Of a stretch of 64,000 nt of DNA, positions 45,189 to 60,186 are shown piece after piece. The position numbers were made by a program, and so were the translations under genes. A model generated the notes under the pieces. The model was given only the letters and a program-made list of their open reading frames with translations. It did no database searches and was not told the origin of the DNA. Every line of letters starts with the position of its first letter. Within the stretch, counting starts at the first letter, position 1. The DNA comes from Paraburkholderia metrosideri (GTDB taxonomy: Bacteria > Pseudomonadota > Gammaproteobacteria > Burkholderiales > Burkholderiaceae). Location of the stretch: NCBI RefSeq assembly GCF_904848625.1, contig NZ_CAJHCP010000001.1, positions 434,001 to 498,000 on the forward strand. The letters run 5' to 3'.

Positions 45189-47126
45189 ATGCTCGATTTT
45201 TTCCGTAATCACAAACGCCTGATGATGTTCATGCTCATCCTCGTCATTGTGCCGGGGTTGGGTTTTGTGGGTATTCAAGGTTTCCGCGGCTTCTTCGACG
45301 AAAGTGCAAACGTCGCAAGCGTCAACGGTCACAAGATCACTCGCGCAGAGTACGACGACGCGATGCGTCAGCAACTCGACCGTGCCCGTCAGATGCTTGG
45401 CGCGCAGTTCGACATGAAATCGTTCGATACGCCGCAACGTCGCCGCGACATGCTCGACGGTCTGATCGAGCAGCGTGTACTGGCCGATGAAACGCAACGT
45501 TTGCATCTGACCGCATCCGACGACGCAGTGCGTCGCGTGCTGCTGAACGATCCGGTGATCTCATCGCTGAAGAATCCTGATGGATCGATCGACGTCGACC
45601 GCTACAAGCAATTGCTCGCCATGCAGGGCATGACGCCTGATCAGTACGACGAACGTGTGCGCTACAGCCTTGCTACGCAGCAACTGCCGGCAAGCATTCA
45701 GGGCAGTGCTTTCACGTCGAAAACCCTCGCGCAGCAACTGACCGCACTGGCCGAACAGCAGCGCGAAGTGCAAGGCATTGCGTTCCATCCGCGCGACTAC
45801 GCGACGAAGGTGCAGCCGACCGACGCGCAAGTGCAGGCGTATTACGACGCTCATAAAAGCGAGTTCGCGACGCCGGCCACGGCCACTATCCAGTACCTGG
45901 TGATGTCGCCGGCTACCTTGGGTGCCGCCGCGCAACCGAGCGACGCCGATCTGAAGAAGTACTACGACGACAACATCGCGCACTTCCGTACGGACGGCGA
46001 GGTGCGTGCGAGCCACATCCTGATTTCGGCGCCCAAAGATGCGAGCGCGGCCGACAAGGCCAAGGCGAAGCAGAAAGCCGAGGAGTTGCTCGCTCAGGTC
46101 AAGGCCCATCCGGATCAATTCGCGCAGATCGCTCAGCAGAACTCGCAGGATCCGGGTTCGGCATCGAAGGGCGGGGATCTGGGTTACTTCGGCCGAGGCA
46201 TGATCGCAGGTGGTCAGGCATTTGACGACGCAGCGTTCGCGTTGAAGAAGGATGAAATCAGCGGCATCGTTCAGTCCGACTTTGGTTTCCACATCGTCAA
46301 GGTGACGGACGTGAAGCCTGCCGTCACGAAGCCGTTTGACGAAGTGAAAGACCAGATCGCGAAAGATCTGAAGACGCAACTGGCAGGCAAGGCATTCACT
46401 GACGATTCGGAGGGCTTCACGTCGATCGTCTACGAAAAGGCAAAGAGCCTGCAGCCGGCCGCCGATAAGTACAAGCTGCAACTGCAAACCGCCACGGTCA
46501 CGCCGCAGCCGGATCCGAAGTTGCCGGCTGACAGCCCGCTGAACAATGCGAAGTTCCTCGCGGCGGTGTTTGCGAATGACTCGGTGCAGGCGCGCAATAA
46601 CACGCAGGCTATCGACGTTGGCGGCAACACGCTGATCGCCGCACGCGTGACCGACTACAAGCCGGCAACGGTGCCGCCGCTCGACGCGATCAAAGATGCA
46701 GTCCGTCAGAAGGTGATCGCGGCTCAGTCGGACGAAGCGGCGCACAAGGACGGTATCGCGAAGCTTGCCGAGTTTGAAAAATCGAAGGCGACGACGGGCT
46801 TCTCTTCGCCGCTGAAGGTTTCGCGCAATGACGCGCAGGGTGTACCGCCTGCCGCATTGAGTGCAATCTACAAAGCCGATGCGCAAAAATTGCCTGCTTA
46901 CGTGGGCGTGGATCTCGGTGATGACGGCTATGCGATCTATCGCGTGAACTCGGTTGTAGCAGGTGCGCCGATCGATCCGAATCGTCTGACGGCTGCGCAG
47001 CAGCAGATCGCGCAGGTGGCATCGCAGTCTGAAGTCGAGGCGTACGTGCAGGCGCTGCGTGAGCGTTCGAAGATCAAGTTCTACGGCTCGCTCGACAGCA
47101 GCAGTAACGCGCAAGGCAACGACTAA
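45189..47126 (+). CDS. ppiD: Periplasmic folding chaperone / peptidyl-prolyl isomerase PpiD
   Basis: This 645-residue protein is anchored by one N-terminal helix (about 12-35, LMMFMLILVIVPGLGFVGIQGF). The SurA-like N-terminal chaperone region (about 40-200) is followed by a parvulin domain (about 270-370: EVRASHILISAPKDASAADK, then GGDLGYFGRGMIAGGQAFDDAAF and SDFGFHIVKVTDVKP). PpiD helps proteins leaving the Sec translocon. It sits downstream of hupB and the tRNAs, the usual place in this group. A terminator follows. Confidence 0.95.
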   Translation: MLDFFRNHKRLMMFMLILVIVPGLGFVGIQGFRGFFDESANVASVNGHKITRAEYDDAMRQQLDRARQMLGAQFDMKSFDTPQRRRDMLDGLIEQRVLADETQRLHLTASDDAVRRVLLNDPVISSLKNPDGSIDVDRYKQLLAMQGMTPDQYDERVRYSLATQQLPASIQGSAFTSKTLAQQLTALAEQQREVQGIAFHPRDYATKVQPTDAQVQAYYDAHKSEFATPATATIQYLVMSPATLGAAAQPSDADLKKYYDDNIAHFRTDGEVRASHILISAPKDASAADKAKAKQKAEELLAQVKAHPDQFAQIAQQNSQDPGSASKGGDLGYFGRGMIAGGQAFDDAAFALKKDEISGIVQSDFGFHIVKVTDVKPAVTKPFDEVKDQIAKDLKTQLAGKAFTDDSEGFTSIVYEKAKSLQPAADKYKLQLQTATVTPQPDPKLPADSPLNNAKFLAAVFANDSVQARNNTQAIDVGGNTLIAARVTDYKPATVPPLDAIKDAVRQKVIAAQSDEAAHKDGIAKLAEFEKSKATTGFSSPLKVSRNDAQGVPPAALSAIYKADAQKLPAYVGVDLGDDGYAIYRVNSVVAGAPIDPNRLTAAQQQIAQVASQSEVEAYVQALRERSKIKFYGSLDSSSNAQGND

Positions 47127-47177
47127 TCGTCGTCAGCACTTGAAAGACTGGCCGCAGAGCACCGCGAGCCGGTACAA

Positions 47178-47205
47178 AAAAAGCCCCGCAATTGCGGGGC
47201 TTTTT
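47178..47205 (+). terminator. Terminator after ppiD
   Basis: AAAAAGCCCCGCA and TGCGGGGCTTTTT form a near-perfect stem with a T-run. The A/T symmetry also allows use by the converging lipoprotein gene. Confidence 0.92.
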
Positions 47206-47280
47206 CGTTTGCCGATCGCGCGGATCATCCGCGGATCATCAAACGGCCTGTTGCTACGCATCCAAGCGTTGCGTCAGATG

Positions 47281-47625
47281 TTAAAGGCAGCCGCTGATTG
47301 CGCCGCTTGCCTCACCACTCGCACCACCGCTCCCTGCGCGGAAACCGACCCAGGTGCCCTTGCCGGTGTTCGACGGGCGCACCACAGCTGCTGCGCCGTT
47401 AGGCGGTTGCTGACCCGGGACAAACACGTCCATGGCCTGGTCGTTGGCCAGGGTGTTTTGCGTGACGACCTGCTGTTGTGAACCGTCAGCCCATTTCTGC
47501 GCGATGCAGGTGGCAACGGCCTTCGGCGGTTGCTGGCTTTGACCGACGGATTGCACGCCAGCAGGCGGTTGAGCGGCGCAGGCAGAAATTGCCACGGTCA
47601 AAGCGATTAACGGTAGGTATTTCAC
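47281..47625 (-). CDS. Small lipoprotein
   Basis: This 114-residue protein starts at GTG 47625, behind a strong GAGGAG site. It has a lipoprotein signal (KYLPLIALTVAISAC) with the lipobox ISAC, so the cysteine at about residue 16 would be lipidated. The rest is Gln/Pro-rich, then QKWADGSQQQVVTQNTLANDQAM and a Gly/Ser-rich C-terminus with a final cysteine. No known family is recognised. Confidence 0.72.
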   Translation of the reverse strand: MKYLPLIALTVAISACAAQPPAGVQSVGQSQQPPKAVATCIAQKWADGSQQQVVTQNTLANDQAMDVFVPGQQPPNGAAAVVRPSNTGKGTWVGFRAGSGGASGEASGAISGCL

Positions 47626-47743
47626 GTTATCTCCTCGGAAGTCGCTCTAAAATCGAGCCGGGTTACACGGGATAGGAAAGTGTCAGAACAAACTTGCCGA
47701 TCCGCGTTCCCAAAGTTCTGGAAACAAGTTGTTAGCAATCTTT

Positions 47744-48448
47744 TCAGTGCGGCGAACTTGTACGAAGGAGTGGCTGGACTGCGGGCCACACGTTGTTGAG
47801 TAGCACTGGCTGTGCCTGCTGGGTCGGATGGATCTGGTCCGCCTGGAACATCTCCGGCTTGTCCGCGATACCGGCAAGCAGGAACGGGACGAGCGGCACC
47901 CGCAATTCCTTCGACAGATCGCCGTACAGTCCGTGGAACTTTTGTGTGTAGTCGGGGCCGTAATTGGGCGGCACATACATACCCACCAGCACGACCTTGG
48001 CATGACCTTGCTGCGCCTGCTCGATGATCGTGCGCAGGTTGTCTTCGGTGGTGGAGAGCGGTACACCGCGCAACGCGTCGTTGGCGCCGAGTTCGACGAT
48101 CACGATGCTTGGCTTGAGCCGCTGCATCAGGGCGGGCAAGCGTGCCCGTCCGCCGCTCGTGGTGTCGCCGCTGATGCTTGCATTGGCAACGCTATAATCG
48201 ATTCGCTTATCGGACAGACGCTGGCGCATCAACGCAACCCAGCCGGTGTCGCGAGGCAGGCCGTATTCGGCGGAGATGCTGTCGCCGAGTACGACGATCA
48301 CCGGTCGGGCAGGCTCTGGCGCGTTGGTGGCCTGAGCGGCGATGGGCATCGAAAAGAGGGCTGCGGCCATCACGGTCGAGCCGAATGCTGTAGACAGCGC
48401 CACGGCGCGCGGGGCTATGGCGAGCACTTTCAACCTACGCTTCACCAT
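47744..48448 (-). CDS. tesA: Arylesterase / multifunctional acyl-CoA thioesterase TesA
   Basis: This 234-residue GDSL (SGNH) hydrolase has a signal peptide (about 1-40, with cleavage near AQA) and acts in the periplasm on esters, thioesters and lysophospholipids. Catalytic blocks are VVLGDSISAEYGL (Ser), the Gly of NASISGDTTSGG, ELGANDALRG (Asn), and the D-x-x-H of QADQIHPTQQAQ. The start ATG overlaps the start of the divergent ATPase gene by 3 bp, so the promoters of each must lie inside the other gene unless other starts are used. Confidence 0.88.
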   Translation of the reverse strand: MVKRRLKVLAIAPRAVALSTAFGSTVMAAALFSMPIAAQATNAPEPARPVIVVLGDSISAEYGLPRDTGWVALMRQRLSDKRIDYSVANASISGDTTSGGRARLPALMQRLKPSIVIVELGANDALRGVPLSTTEDNLRTIIEQAQQGHAKVVLVGMYVPPNYGPDYTQKFHGLYGDLSKELRVPLVPFLLAGIADKPEMFQADQIHPTQQAQPVLLNNVWPAVQPLLRTSSPH

Positions 48449-49133
48449 GCTAAACAAAACTGATCCAGTCATTGAAGTGCGGGGTTTGTGCAAGAAGGTT
48501 AAGGATGCAACGGGCGAACTGACGATTCTCGACGACATCGATCTTGCCATCGATGCCGGCAGCAGTGTGGCGATCGTCGGTGCATCCGGGTCGGGCAAGT
48601 CTACGCTGCTTGGCTTGCTCGCAGGATTGGACAGCGCGAGTTCGGGGTCGGTTCGGTTGCTGGGCCGCGAGCTCGGCGAACTCGACGAGGACGGGCGGGC
48701 TGCATTACGCAGCGGCTCGGTCGGCTTCGTATTCCAGTCGTTTCAACTGATGCCGCATCTGACCGCACTCGAGAACGTCACGTTGCCGCTCGAACTGCAA
48801 GGCGGTGTCGGCACGCGCGAGGCGGCAGAGCGGGCGCGTGGTCTGCTTGAACAGGTCGGGTTGGGGCAGCGTACCGGACACTATCCGAAGTTGCTGTCGG
48901 GTGGCGAGCAACAACGCGTGGCGCTGGCTCGGGCCTTCGTCACGCATCCGGCCATCCTGTTCGCCGACGAGCCCACCGGCAGTCTCGATGCCGCAACGGG
49001 TCATGCCGTGATCGATCTGATGTTCGAGATGAACCGCGCGAACGGTGCTACGTTGATTCTCGTCACCCACGACATCGAACTGGCGCGTCGTTGCGACAAG
49101 ACGGTGACGATCGACGCAGGGCGCATTGCGTGA
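48447..49133 (+). CDS. ybbA: ABC transporter ATP-binding protein, YbbA-like
   Basis: This 228-residue ATPase of the LolD/MacB class has Walker [18 protein letters not shown], the signature [15 protein letters not shown], Walker [17 protein letters not shown] and the switch histidine in [12 protein letters not shown]. It lies divergent from tesA as ybbA does in E. coli, but the permease gene ybbP is not next to it. A terminator and pgi follow. The ATG at 48417 is a possible longer start that would overlap tesA by 32 bp. The cargo and partner permease are unknown. Confidence 0.85.
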   Translation: MLNKTDPVIEVRGLCKKVKDATGELTILDDIDLAIDAGSSVAIVGASGSGKSTLLGLLAGLDSASSGSVRLLGRELGELDEDGRAALRSGSVGFVFQSFQLMPHLTALENVTLPLELQGGVGTREAAERARGLLEQVGLGQRTGHYPKLLSGGEQQRVALARAFVTHPAILFADEPTGSLDAATGHAVIDLMFEMNRANGATLILVTHDIELARRCDKTVTIDAGRIA

Positions 49134-49163
49134 TCTAACGCAATGGCCAAACATCGTTGATGT

Positions 49164-49196
49164 AAAAAAAAAGCGGGCCACGAGGGCCCGCTTTTT
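49164..49196. terminator. Bidirectional terminator between ybbA and pgi
   Basis: AAAAAAGCGGGCC and GGCCCGCTTTTTT form a strong stem flanked by A- and T-runs, serving the two converging genes. Confidence 0.9.
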
Positions 49197-49250
49197 TGTG
49201 CATTTTTTGTTCCTGCCAGCAACTGCCGGCATCGGCTAACTATGCGTTGC

Positions 49251-50873
<1,623 letters not shown>

Positions 50874-51178
50874 AGCGTCCGTCTAACCAGGGGGCACGAA
50901 GAAAGGCCGCGCGTGAAGCGCTGCCGAGGATGATGCAACGATGCTGTTAGAACGATGCCACGCTGCCGGGTTCTGCTTCGCGAGACGCGGTGAGGTTTCA
51001 ACGGACACTTGACGGTTCAGAGAGTCGCCCGGCTCCGGTTGAAAGTTCACCGCTGCCCGCGATCCGATTGCAACCCGGCACGCAGCGCAGTTACCCAGTA
51101 TAGCGGCGATGCATGACAGGCTGCTTGGGTTTGGGCATCCAGTGCAAAAGTTGGGACGCGGATTGCATCAAACCGGCA
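50874..51178. other. Intergenic region, 305 bp
   Basis: This lies between the nnrED stop and the pgi start on the same strand. I see no gene, hairpin or repeat. The pgi promoter should lie here. Confidence 0.45.
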
Positions 51179-52780
51179 TCAAATGGACGTCGCCGGGTAG
51201 AACAGCCGGTTCAGTAAGGTCCGCACCATTGGCGCCAGTTCGCCAGCCGTCAGGCCGGCCGGACCATGGCCTTGCGCGGTGAGAGTGTCGGCGGCGAGGC
51301 CGTGCAGGAAGACGCCTGCCAGCGCCGCCTCGTAACGCGGCAAATGCTGCGCAAGCAATGCGCCGATGATGCCGCCCAGCACGTCACCGGTGCCCCCGGT
51401 GGCGAGTGCCGCATTGCCGGTCGGGTTGATCGCGAGACGGCCGTCGGGCGCGGCGATGATCGTGCCGGTGCCTTTCAGTACCACGACGCTTGCGAAGCGC
51501 GCGGCGAGCGCGCGGGCCGCGCTGAGCCGGTCGCGCTGCACGGTCGGCGCGTCGCTGCCGAGCAGGCGCGCGGCTTCGAGCGGATGCGGCGTCAGGATGC
51601 ACGGATCGCCCTGCACCCCGCGCGCGGTCACTTCGGCCGCGAGCGAGGGGTCTTTGGCGATCAGGTTCAGTGCGTCGGCATCGAACAGTTTGGGCACATC
51701 GAGTGGCAGCACGTCGTGCATGACGCGCGTCGCGCGGTCCCGGTGACCCATCCCGCAACCGACGGCAAGCGCATCCATCGAATCGAGCGGCAGGTCGTCG
51801 ATGGCATGCAGCATGAGCTCCGGGTGCGGCGGATCGTAAGGCGGAGCGCCTTCGCCCAGCAGCGCGACATGCACCTTGCCCGCGCCGGTATACAGCGCCG
51901 CGCGCGACGCGAGGATCGGCGCGCCGCACATGCCGGTGTCGCCGCCGACCACCGCGAGGCTGCCGAACGTGCCTTTGTTAGTCGCAAAATCGCGCGGCGG
52001 CAGGAACGCGCTGAACAGCTCGGGCGCGTTCAGCTGGACCGCTGTGCGCGTGCTGATGTCGACGCCGATCGGCGCGACGGTCACCTGGCCGGCAAGGTCG
52101 CGCCCTTGTGCGGTGAACAGCCCCGGCTTCGCGCCGATGAAGGTGATCGTGTGAGTCGCACAGACCGCGACGCCGTCGCCGTTGCCGTTCCCGCTACCCA
52201 CCACCGTGCCGGTGTCGCTGTCGAGTCCGCTCGGGACGTCGAGCGCGAGAACGCCGCCTTTGCGGGGCGCTGTTTTAGCGCGTTGCGACAACTGCCGCGC
52301 GACGCTCGCAAACACACCGTCGAGGGGACGCGTCAGGCCGATGCCGAACATGCCGTCCACCAGCCAGCGGAAGCCGTCCAGCGACGCGGGCGGCGCCGAC
52401 GTGATCGGCACACCCGCGGCGCGGGCCGTATCGAGCGCCCAGCGGGCGTCGTCGGGTTTCACTTCGACCGGCATGCACAACTCGACGGCGATGCCCGCGT
52501 TGTGCAACGCGGTCGCCAGAATCAACGCGTCGCCGCCGTTGTTGCCGGGGCCGGCGATCAGCCAGACACGCTGCTTCGATTTTTCGATCGATGTGTCGCG
52601 AGTGATCTGCTCATGCAGAAAGCTCGCGGCCGATTCGCCGGCGCGGCCCATCAGCGTGTGCTTCGGCAGCGCGGCTTGGGCCTGCGATTCGGCGATTCGC
52701 AGATCGGTTAGCGACAGCAGCGGCAGCGCCCGACGATGCGGGTTGATGAGGGTAGGGGGCGTGTGGTCGGCGTCTGTCAT
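51179..52780 (-). CDS. nnrD: Bifunctional NAD(P)H-hydrate repair enzyme (epimerase + dehydratase)
   Basis: This 533-residue fusion repairs damaged NAD(P)H hydrates. The N-terminal epimerase half (about 1-230) has WLIAGPGNNGGDALILA and MFGIGLTRPLDG. The C-terminal ADP/ATP-dependent dehydratase half (about 250-530) has GTFGSLAVVGGDTGMCGAPI, DADALNLIAKDP, LTPHPLEAARL and the nucleotide loop NPTGNAALATGGTGDVLGG. The fusion is standard in proteobacteria. It appears to be a single gene. Confidence 0.95.
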   Translation of the reverse strand: MTDADHTPPTLINPHRRALPLLSLTDLRIAESQAQAALPKHTLMGRAGESAASFLHEQITRDTSIEKSKQRVWLIAGPGNNGGDALILATALHNAGIAVELCMPVEVKPDDARWALDTARAAGVPITSAPPASLDGFRWLVDGMFGIGLTRPLDGVFASVARQLSQRAKTAPRKGGVLALDVPSGLDSDTGTVVGSGNGNGDGVAVCATHTITFIGAKPGLFTAQGRDLAGQVTVAPIGVDISTRTAVQLNAPELFSAFLPPRDFATNKGTFGSLAVVGGDTGMCGAPILASRAALYTGAGKVHVALLGEGAPPYDPPHPELMLHAIDDLPLDSMDALAVGCGMGHRDRATRVMHDVLPLDVPKLFDADALNLIAKDPSLAAEVTARGVQGDPCILTPHPLEAARLLGSDAPTVQRDRLSAARALAARFASVVVLKGTGTIIAAPDGRLAINPTGNAALATGGTGDVLGGIIGALLAQHLPRYEAALAGVFLHGLAADTLTAQGHGPAGLTAGELAPMVRTLLNRLFYPATSI

Positions 52781-53028
52781 GGCGAGGCCCGGCGTTTCGC
52801 GTTGTTGCGACGCGCGGAAGCAAAGGAAGTCGCTATGTTAGTGCCGATACGCGCGCGATGCGCGTATGTTTGCGGCGCGCTTCAGTACGGGCGCGCCATT
52901 TGAAGCGGGGTTTCCGATGACGTAGTTGACGTCACGGGAGGAGTTTGTCTGCAATTGACCAACCATGAAAACCTGCCGGTTTTCATGGTCGCCAAAGCTG
53001 AAACTAGAACCGCGGACTTTACTGAAAC
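52781..53028. other. Intergenic region with a perfect 12-bp inverted repeat
   Basis: This 248-bp gap lies between dadA-like and nnrD on the minus strand. It contains the inverted repeat at 52962-52989 (listed separately) and GCGGAC/GTCCGC arms at about 53012 and 53041 around two ACTGAAACC direct repeats, just after the dadA-like stop. No gene is supported. Confidence 0.5.
52962..52989. repeat. Perfect 12-bp inverted repeat
   Basis: ACCATGAAAACC (52962-52973) and GGTTTTCATGGT (52978-52989) are exact reverse complements with a TGCC loop. There is no T-run, so an intrinsic terminator is less likely than a protein-binding site or a structured mRNA element. Confidence 0.8.
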
Positions 53029-54327
53029 CTACTGAAACCGGTCCGCCCGAAGCGCAGCCAGCGTATCGGCCGGCAAGTCGGACGGCTGGCCCGAAATCAG
53101 GTCGGCGACCAGTTTGCCTGCGCCGCAGGCCAGCCCCCAGCCCGCCGGACCATGCCCGAGATTGACGAACAGACGTGGATGCAACGCGTTGCCGATCACC
53201 GGCAAACCATCCGGCGACAGCAGCTTGACGCCTTCCCACGGCAGCGCCGCCGAAATCCGCGCCGCGCCCGGAATCCAGTCGTGCGTGGCCTGGCCGAGCA
53301 GCGCCAGCGCTTCCTTCGTGACCGCTTCGCCCAACGGTTTGTCGATCTGGCCGGCGCTTTGCAGCACTGCACCGCCCGCAATCCGCAGCCGATGATTCAT
53401 CCGGCTGATGCCGATCCGCTTCACCGCGTCGACGATGGCCACATGGGGCGCGCATTCCTCATGGGCGATCGGCGCGACCAGCGTATGCAGCCGCAGCGGA
53501 TGCAGCGGCAGCCGCAACCCGAGCCGTTCGAGCAGCGCAAGGCTGCCGTAACCGGCCGCCACCACCACCGCATCGGCATGAATCACGTCGACTTCGCGTG
53601 AACGGGCATCCGAACCCGGACGCGGCGCCAGTTCCACCGACGCGCGCTGGCCCTCCAGCCGGATCGCCGACACTTCACAGCCGAGCATGAATTGCACGCC
53701 GCCTTGCGCGTCGAGTGTCTGTTTGATGAGTTTGGCGAACAGTGGACAGTTGGCCGTGCGTTCCTGGTCGAACAGCACGCCGCCGGCAAATTCCGGCTCG
53801 GTGCGCACCGAATGCTCGAACGCCGCACATTCGGCCGGCGTCAGCACGTGATGCGGGACTTCGTACTGGCGCAGCAATTCGAGCGCGGGCTGGGTCTGTT
53901 CCCATTCGTGCTGCGAGCGCACCAGATAAAGCACGCCGCCCGACTGTTCGAATTCGAGGCCGAAACGCGCTTCGACATCGGCCAGTGCGTCGCGCGATGC
54001 TTCGATCAGCGGACGCAGCAAGCCGTACTGGCGGCTGAACGCGTCCGGTTCCTGCAAAGCGGCCAACTGTTTGACGAACTGACGCGCCTGCCCATTGAAG
54101 CCGGTCTTGCTGATCACGCCGTTCTTTGCGTTCTGCCGGCTCGCCATGAAGGTCGGGCCGAACCAGACGTCGAGCGGGGTGGGCAGGACCGTGCCGCCGT
54201 GCCCGTAGGTCGCGCCTTGCGCGACGGTGGCGTGGCGCTCGACGACGCATACCCGGTGGCCGGCCGCGCGCAGGTGATAAGCGGTAGCGGCGCCTGCTAT
54301 TCCGCCGCCAATGACGATGACATCCAT
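53029..54327 (-). CDS. dadA: D-amino-acid dehydrogenase (DadA-like FAD oxidoreductase)
   Basis: This 432-residue flavoprotein of the glycine-oxidase/DadA group oxidises D-amino acids at the inner membrane and passes electrons to quinones. The FAD-binding loop [27 protein letters not shown] starts at residue 5. DadA motifs include [17 protein letters not shown] and a C-terminal FAD loop [18 protein letters not shown] chose the start MDVIVIGGG at 54327, and the longer frame upstream is non-homologous. The substrate could be another amine or amino acid. It is divergent from purL. Confidence 0.88.
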   Translation of the reverse strand: MDVIVIGGGIAGAATAYHLRAAGHRVCVVERHATVAQGATYGHGGTVLPTPLDVWFGPTFMASRQNAKNGVISKTGFNGQARQFVKQLAALQEPDAFSRQYGLLRPLIEASRDALADVEARFGLEFEQSGGVLYLVRSQHEWEQTQPALELLRQYEVPHHVLTPAECAAFEHSVRTEPEFAGGVLFDQERTANCPLFAKLIKQTLDAQGGVQFMLGCEVSAIRLEGQRASVELAPRPGSDARSREVDVIHADAVVVAAGYGSLALLERLGLRLPLHPLRLHTLVAPIAHEECAPHVAIVDAVKRIGISRMNHRLRIAGGAVLQSAGQIDKPLGEAVTKEALALLGQATHDWIPGAARISAALPWEGVKLLSPDGLPVIGNALHPRLFVNLGHGPAGWGLACGAGKLVADLISGQPSDLPADTLAALRADRFQ

Positions 54328-54630
54328 GTTCTGATTCGAGTTGCCGACGGGACGCCAACGTGGCGTATCCGTTCTGGCGTGACATGCGGCGCTGCCTGGC
54401 ATAACCCGGGCCGCTCGCGCCGATCTGGTGAAAGGGCGAATGATAGCAGTCAAACCGCTGGCGCGGCCACGCGGGCGCCGCATCGCCGCCGTCCTGCAAG
54501 ATGGGCCGAAGCCGCACTGTCAGGCCCGCTGGAAGCCTGTTCCCGGGGTATAATCCCGGACTTCCTTTCCGCCTCACGTCGCCTGTATGTTCGAGTCTGC
54601 GGCATCGCAGAGCGACGCAACGTCAAGTCC
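54328..54630. other. Divergent intergenic region dadA-purL, 303 bp
   Basis: It holds the promoters for both genes. A perfect -10 hexamer TATAAT (54550-54555) faces purL, with no clear -35 at 17 bp. No gene is supported, although the purL frame stays open upstream. Confidence 0.5.
54550..54555 (+). promoter_or_regulatory. Probable -10 box of the purL promoter
   Basis: TATAAT stands out in GC-rich sequence 75 bp before the purL ATG. The expected -35 position reads CGCTGG, which is not consensus, so an activator or an extended -10 may be involved. Confidence 0.45.
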
Positions 54631-58722
<4,092 letters not shown>

Positions 58723-58828
58723 TTGGCGCACGGTTGCCGCTTTGATGAGCGGTGGCCTTGTTGTACTTGCTGTACCGCGCGGCGCACTTTCCACTTGCTC
58801 CGCGCAACGCGAACAAACCTACAGCATC

Positions 58829-58857
58829 AAAAAAAGCTGCCCTCGGGCAGCTTTTTT
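58829..58857. terminator. Terminator after purL
   Basis: AAAAAAGCTGCC and GGGCAGCTTTTTT form the stem around a CTC loop, flanked by A- and T-runs. Confidence 0.9.
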
Positions 58858-59007
58858 ATTTCTGAAATTCCAGCCGCGATAGAAGTAGCGATTCAAAACA
58901 CCGCTCCACGCGCTTCTGGCTTATCTGCGGGAGCGGCGTCGCTGTGCCCGCGCTTCGCATTTCGCACCTCGCACTCCCACGCTCCCACGCTCATCTAGCC
59001 GGCAGCA

Positions 59008-59033
59008 ACAAAAAAGCCGCCCAAGGGCGGCTT
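59008..59033 (-). terminator. Terminator after the PrsA-like gene (minus strand)
   Basis: AAGCCGCCC and GGGCGGCTT pair around AA. Read on the minus strand the stem ends in a T-run (TTTTTTGTT), so it terminates the yciB-bolA-prsA-like operon. Confidence 0.88.
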
Positions 59034-59084
59034 CTCTGCATGTCAATTTTCATCAACCCAAGCGGTACTTAAACAACCCACCGC

Positions 59085-59864
59085 TTATTGAATCTTCGCG
59101 TTCTTACGCAGACCTTCTTCAAACGCTTGCAGCTTTTCCTGCTGGATCTGCTGAACGATCTGCGGACGAACCTGCTCAAGCGGCGGCGGCGTCACAGCGC
59201 GTACGTCGTCGACGCGGATGATGTGCCAGCCGAATTGCGTATGCACCGGCGCGTCGGTCATCTGGCCTTTCTGCAGCTTCTCGGCCGCAGCCGCGAATTC
59301 AGGCACATAAGCCTTCGGGTCCGACCAGTCGAGGTCGCCGCCGTTCTTGCCCGATCCCGGGTCCTTCGAATATTGCTTGGCCAGATCTTCGAAGCTTGCG
59401 CCAGCCTTGATCTTTGCGATCAGGTCTTTGGCCTGCTGTTCGTTGTCGACCAGAATATGGTGCAGGTGATATTCCTTGCCGCCCGCATCTTTGATCAACG
59501 AGTTGTAGCGCGCGGTGACTTCCGCGTCGCTCGGCTGGTTGTTCTTCACGAAGTCTTCGATCAGCGCGCGCAGCACGACGGTTTGTTGTGCAACGGCGAT
59601 TTGCGCCTTGATGTCCGGACGATTTGGCAGGCCGCGGCGCAGCGCTTCCTGCATCAGGATCTGGCGGTTCACCAGCTCTTCGCGCACTGCCATTTGCAGT
59701 TGCGGCGTATTTTGCTGGCCTTGATGAACCAACTGATCGATCAATGCATCGGCTTGTGCTTTCGGAATCGGCGTGCCGTTCACGACAGCGATGTTCTGTG
59801 CAAATGCAGGTGCGGCTGCACATGCAGCCAGCAATACCCAAAGGCGGGTTTTCTTCAAGGTCAT
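59085..59864 (-). CDS. Periplasmic parvulin-type peptidyl-prolyl isomerase
   Basis: This 259-residue protein has a signal peptide (about 1-22, cleavage at AFA^QNI), an N-terminal helical chaperone region and a parvulin domain (about 130-225: EYHLHHILVDNEQQAKDLI, then GGDLDWSDPKAYVPEFAAAAEKL and TQFGWHIIRVDDVR). It helps folding of envelope proteins, in the way of PrsA or SurA. It is the last gene of yciB-bolA-prsA-like, 9 bp after bolA. Confidence 0.92.
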   Translation of the reverse strand: MTLKKTRLWVLLAACAAAPAFAQNIAVVNGTPIPKAQADALIDQLVHQGQQNTPQLQMAVREELVNRQILMQEALRRGLPNRPDIKAQIAVAQQTVVLRALIEDFVKNNQPSDAEVTARYNSLIKDAGGKEYHLHHILVDNEQQAKDLIAKIKAGASFEDLAKQYSKDPGSGKNGGDLDWSDPKAYVPEFAAAAEKLQKGQMTDAPVHTQFGWHIIRVDDVRAVTPPPLEQVRPQIVQQIQQEKLQAFEEGLRKNAKIQ

Positions 59865-59873
59865 CGGAAGTTC

Positions 59874-60185
59874 CTAGCGGGGCAACAAAGCAAATTCTTC
59901 GGGCGTATACGCCGTGATGGCAAGGGCATGAATGCCGCGCTGCATGGCATCGGCCAGCGCATCATACACCATGCGATGCCGTGCTACGCGGGGCTTTCCG
60001 GCAAACGCGACCGCCACGATCGTGACACTAAAGTGACCGCCCGCCGACGCGCCGGCGTGGCCCGCGTGCTGTGCGCTGTCGTCGGTGATCTGGATCGACG
60101 CGACCGGCGCGAGCGCGGCGGTGAGGCGCGCTTCGATCAGCGCGGCGCGTTCAGCCGTAGTGGCGTGCATGAAAATATCGGTCAT
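59874..60185 (-). CDS. bolA: BolA-family protein
   Basis: This 103-residue protein has the BolA fold with the conserved C-terminal block RVARHRMVYDALADAMQRGIHALAITAYTPEE and the invariant His in the RHRMVY motif that helps bind Fe-S clusters with monothiol glutaredoxins. A His/Ala/Gly-rich insert (HAGHAGASAGGH) is present in the loop. Its ATG lies one base after the yciB stop, and it is followed by the PrsA-like gene. Confidence 0.93.
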   Translation of the reverse strand: MTDIFMHATTAERAALIEARLTAALAPVASIQITDDSAQHAGHAGASAGGHFSVTIVAVAFAGKPRVARHRMVYDALADAMQRGIHALAITAYTPEEFALLPR

Positions 60186-60186
60186 C

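Noticed and set aside
45561..47114. 517-residue frame antisense to ppiD
   Set aside because: It is arginine-rich with no motif, opposite an intact ppiD.
53692..54630. N-terminal extension of the purL frame
   Set aside because: The frame stays open across the divergent promoter and the dadA-like gene, but homology and normal length start at 54631.
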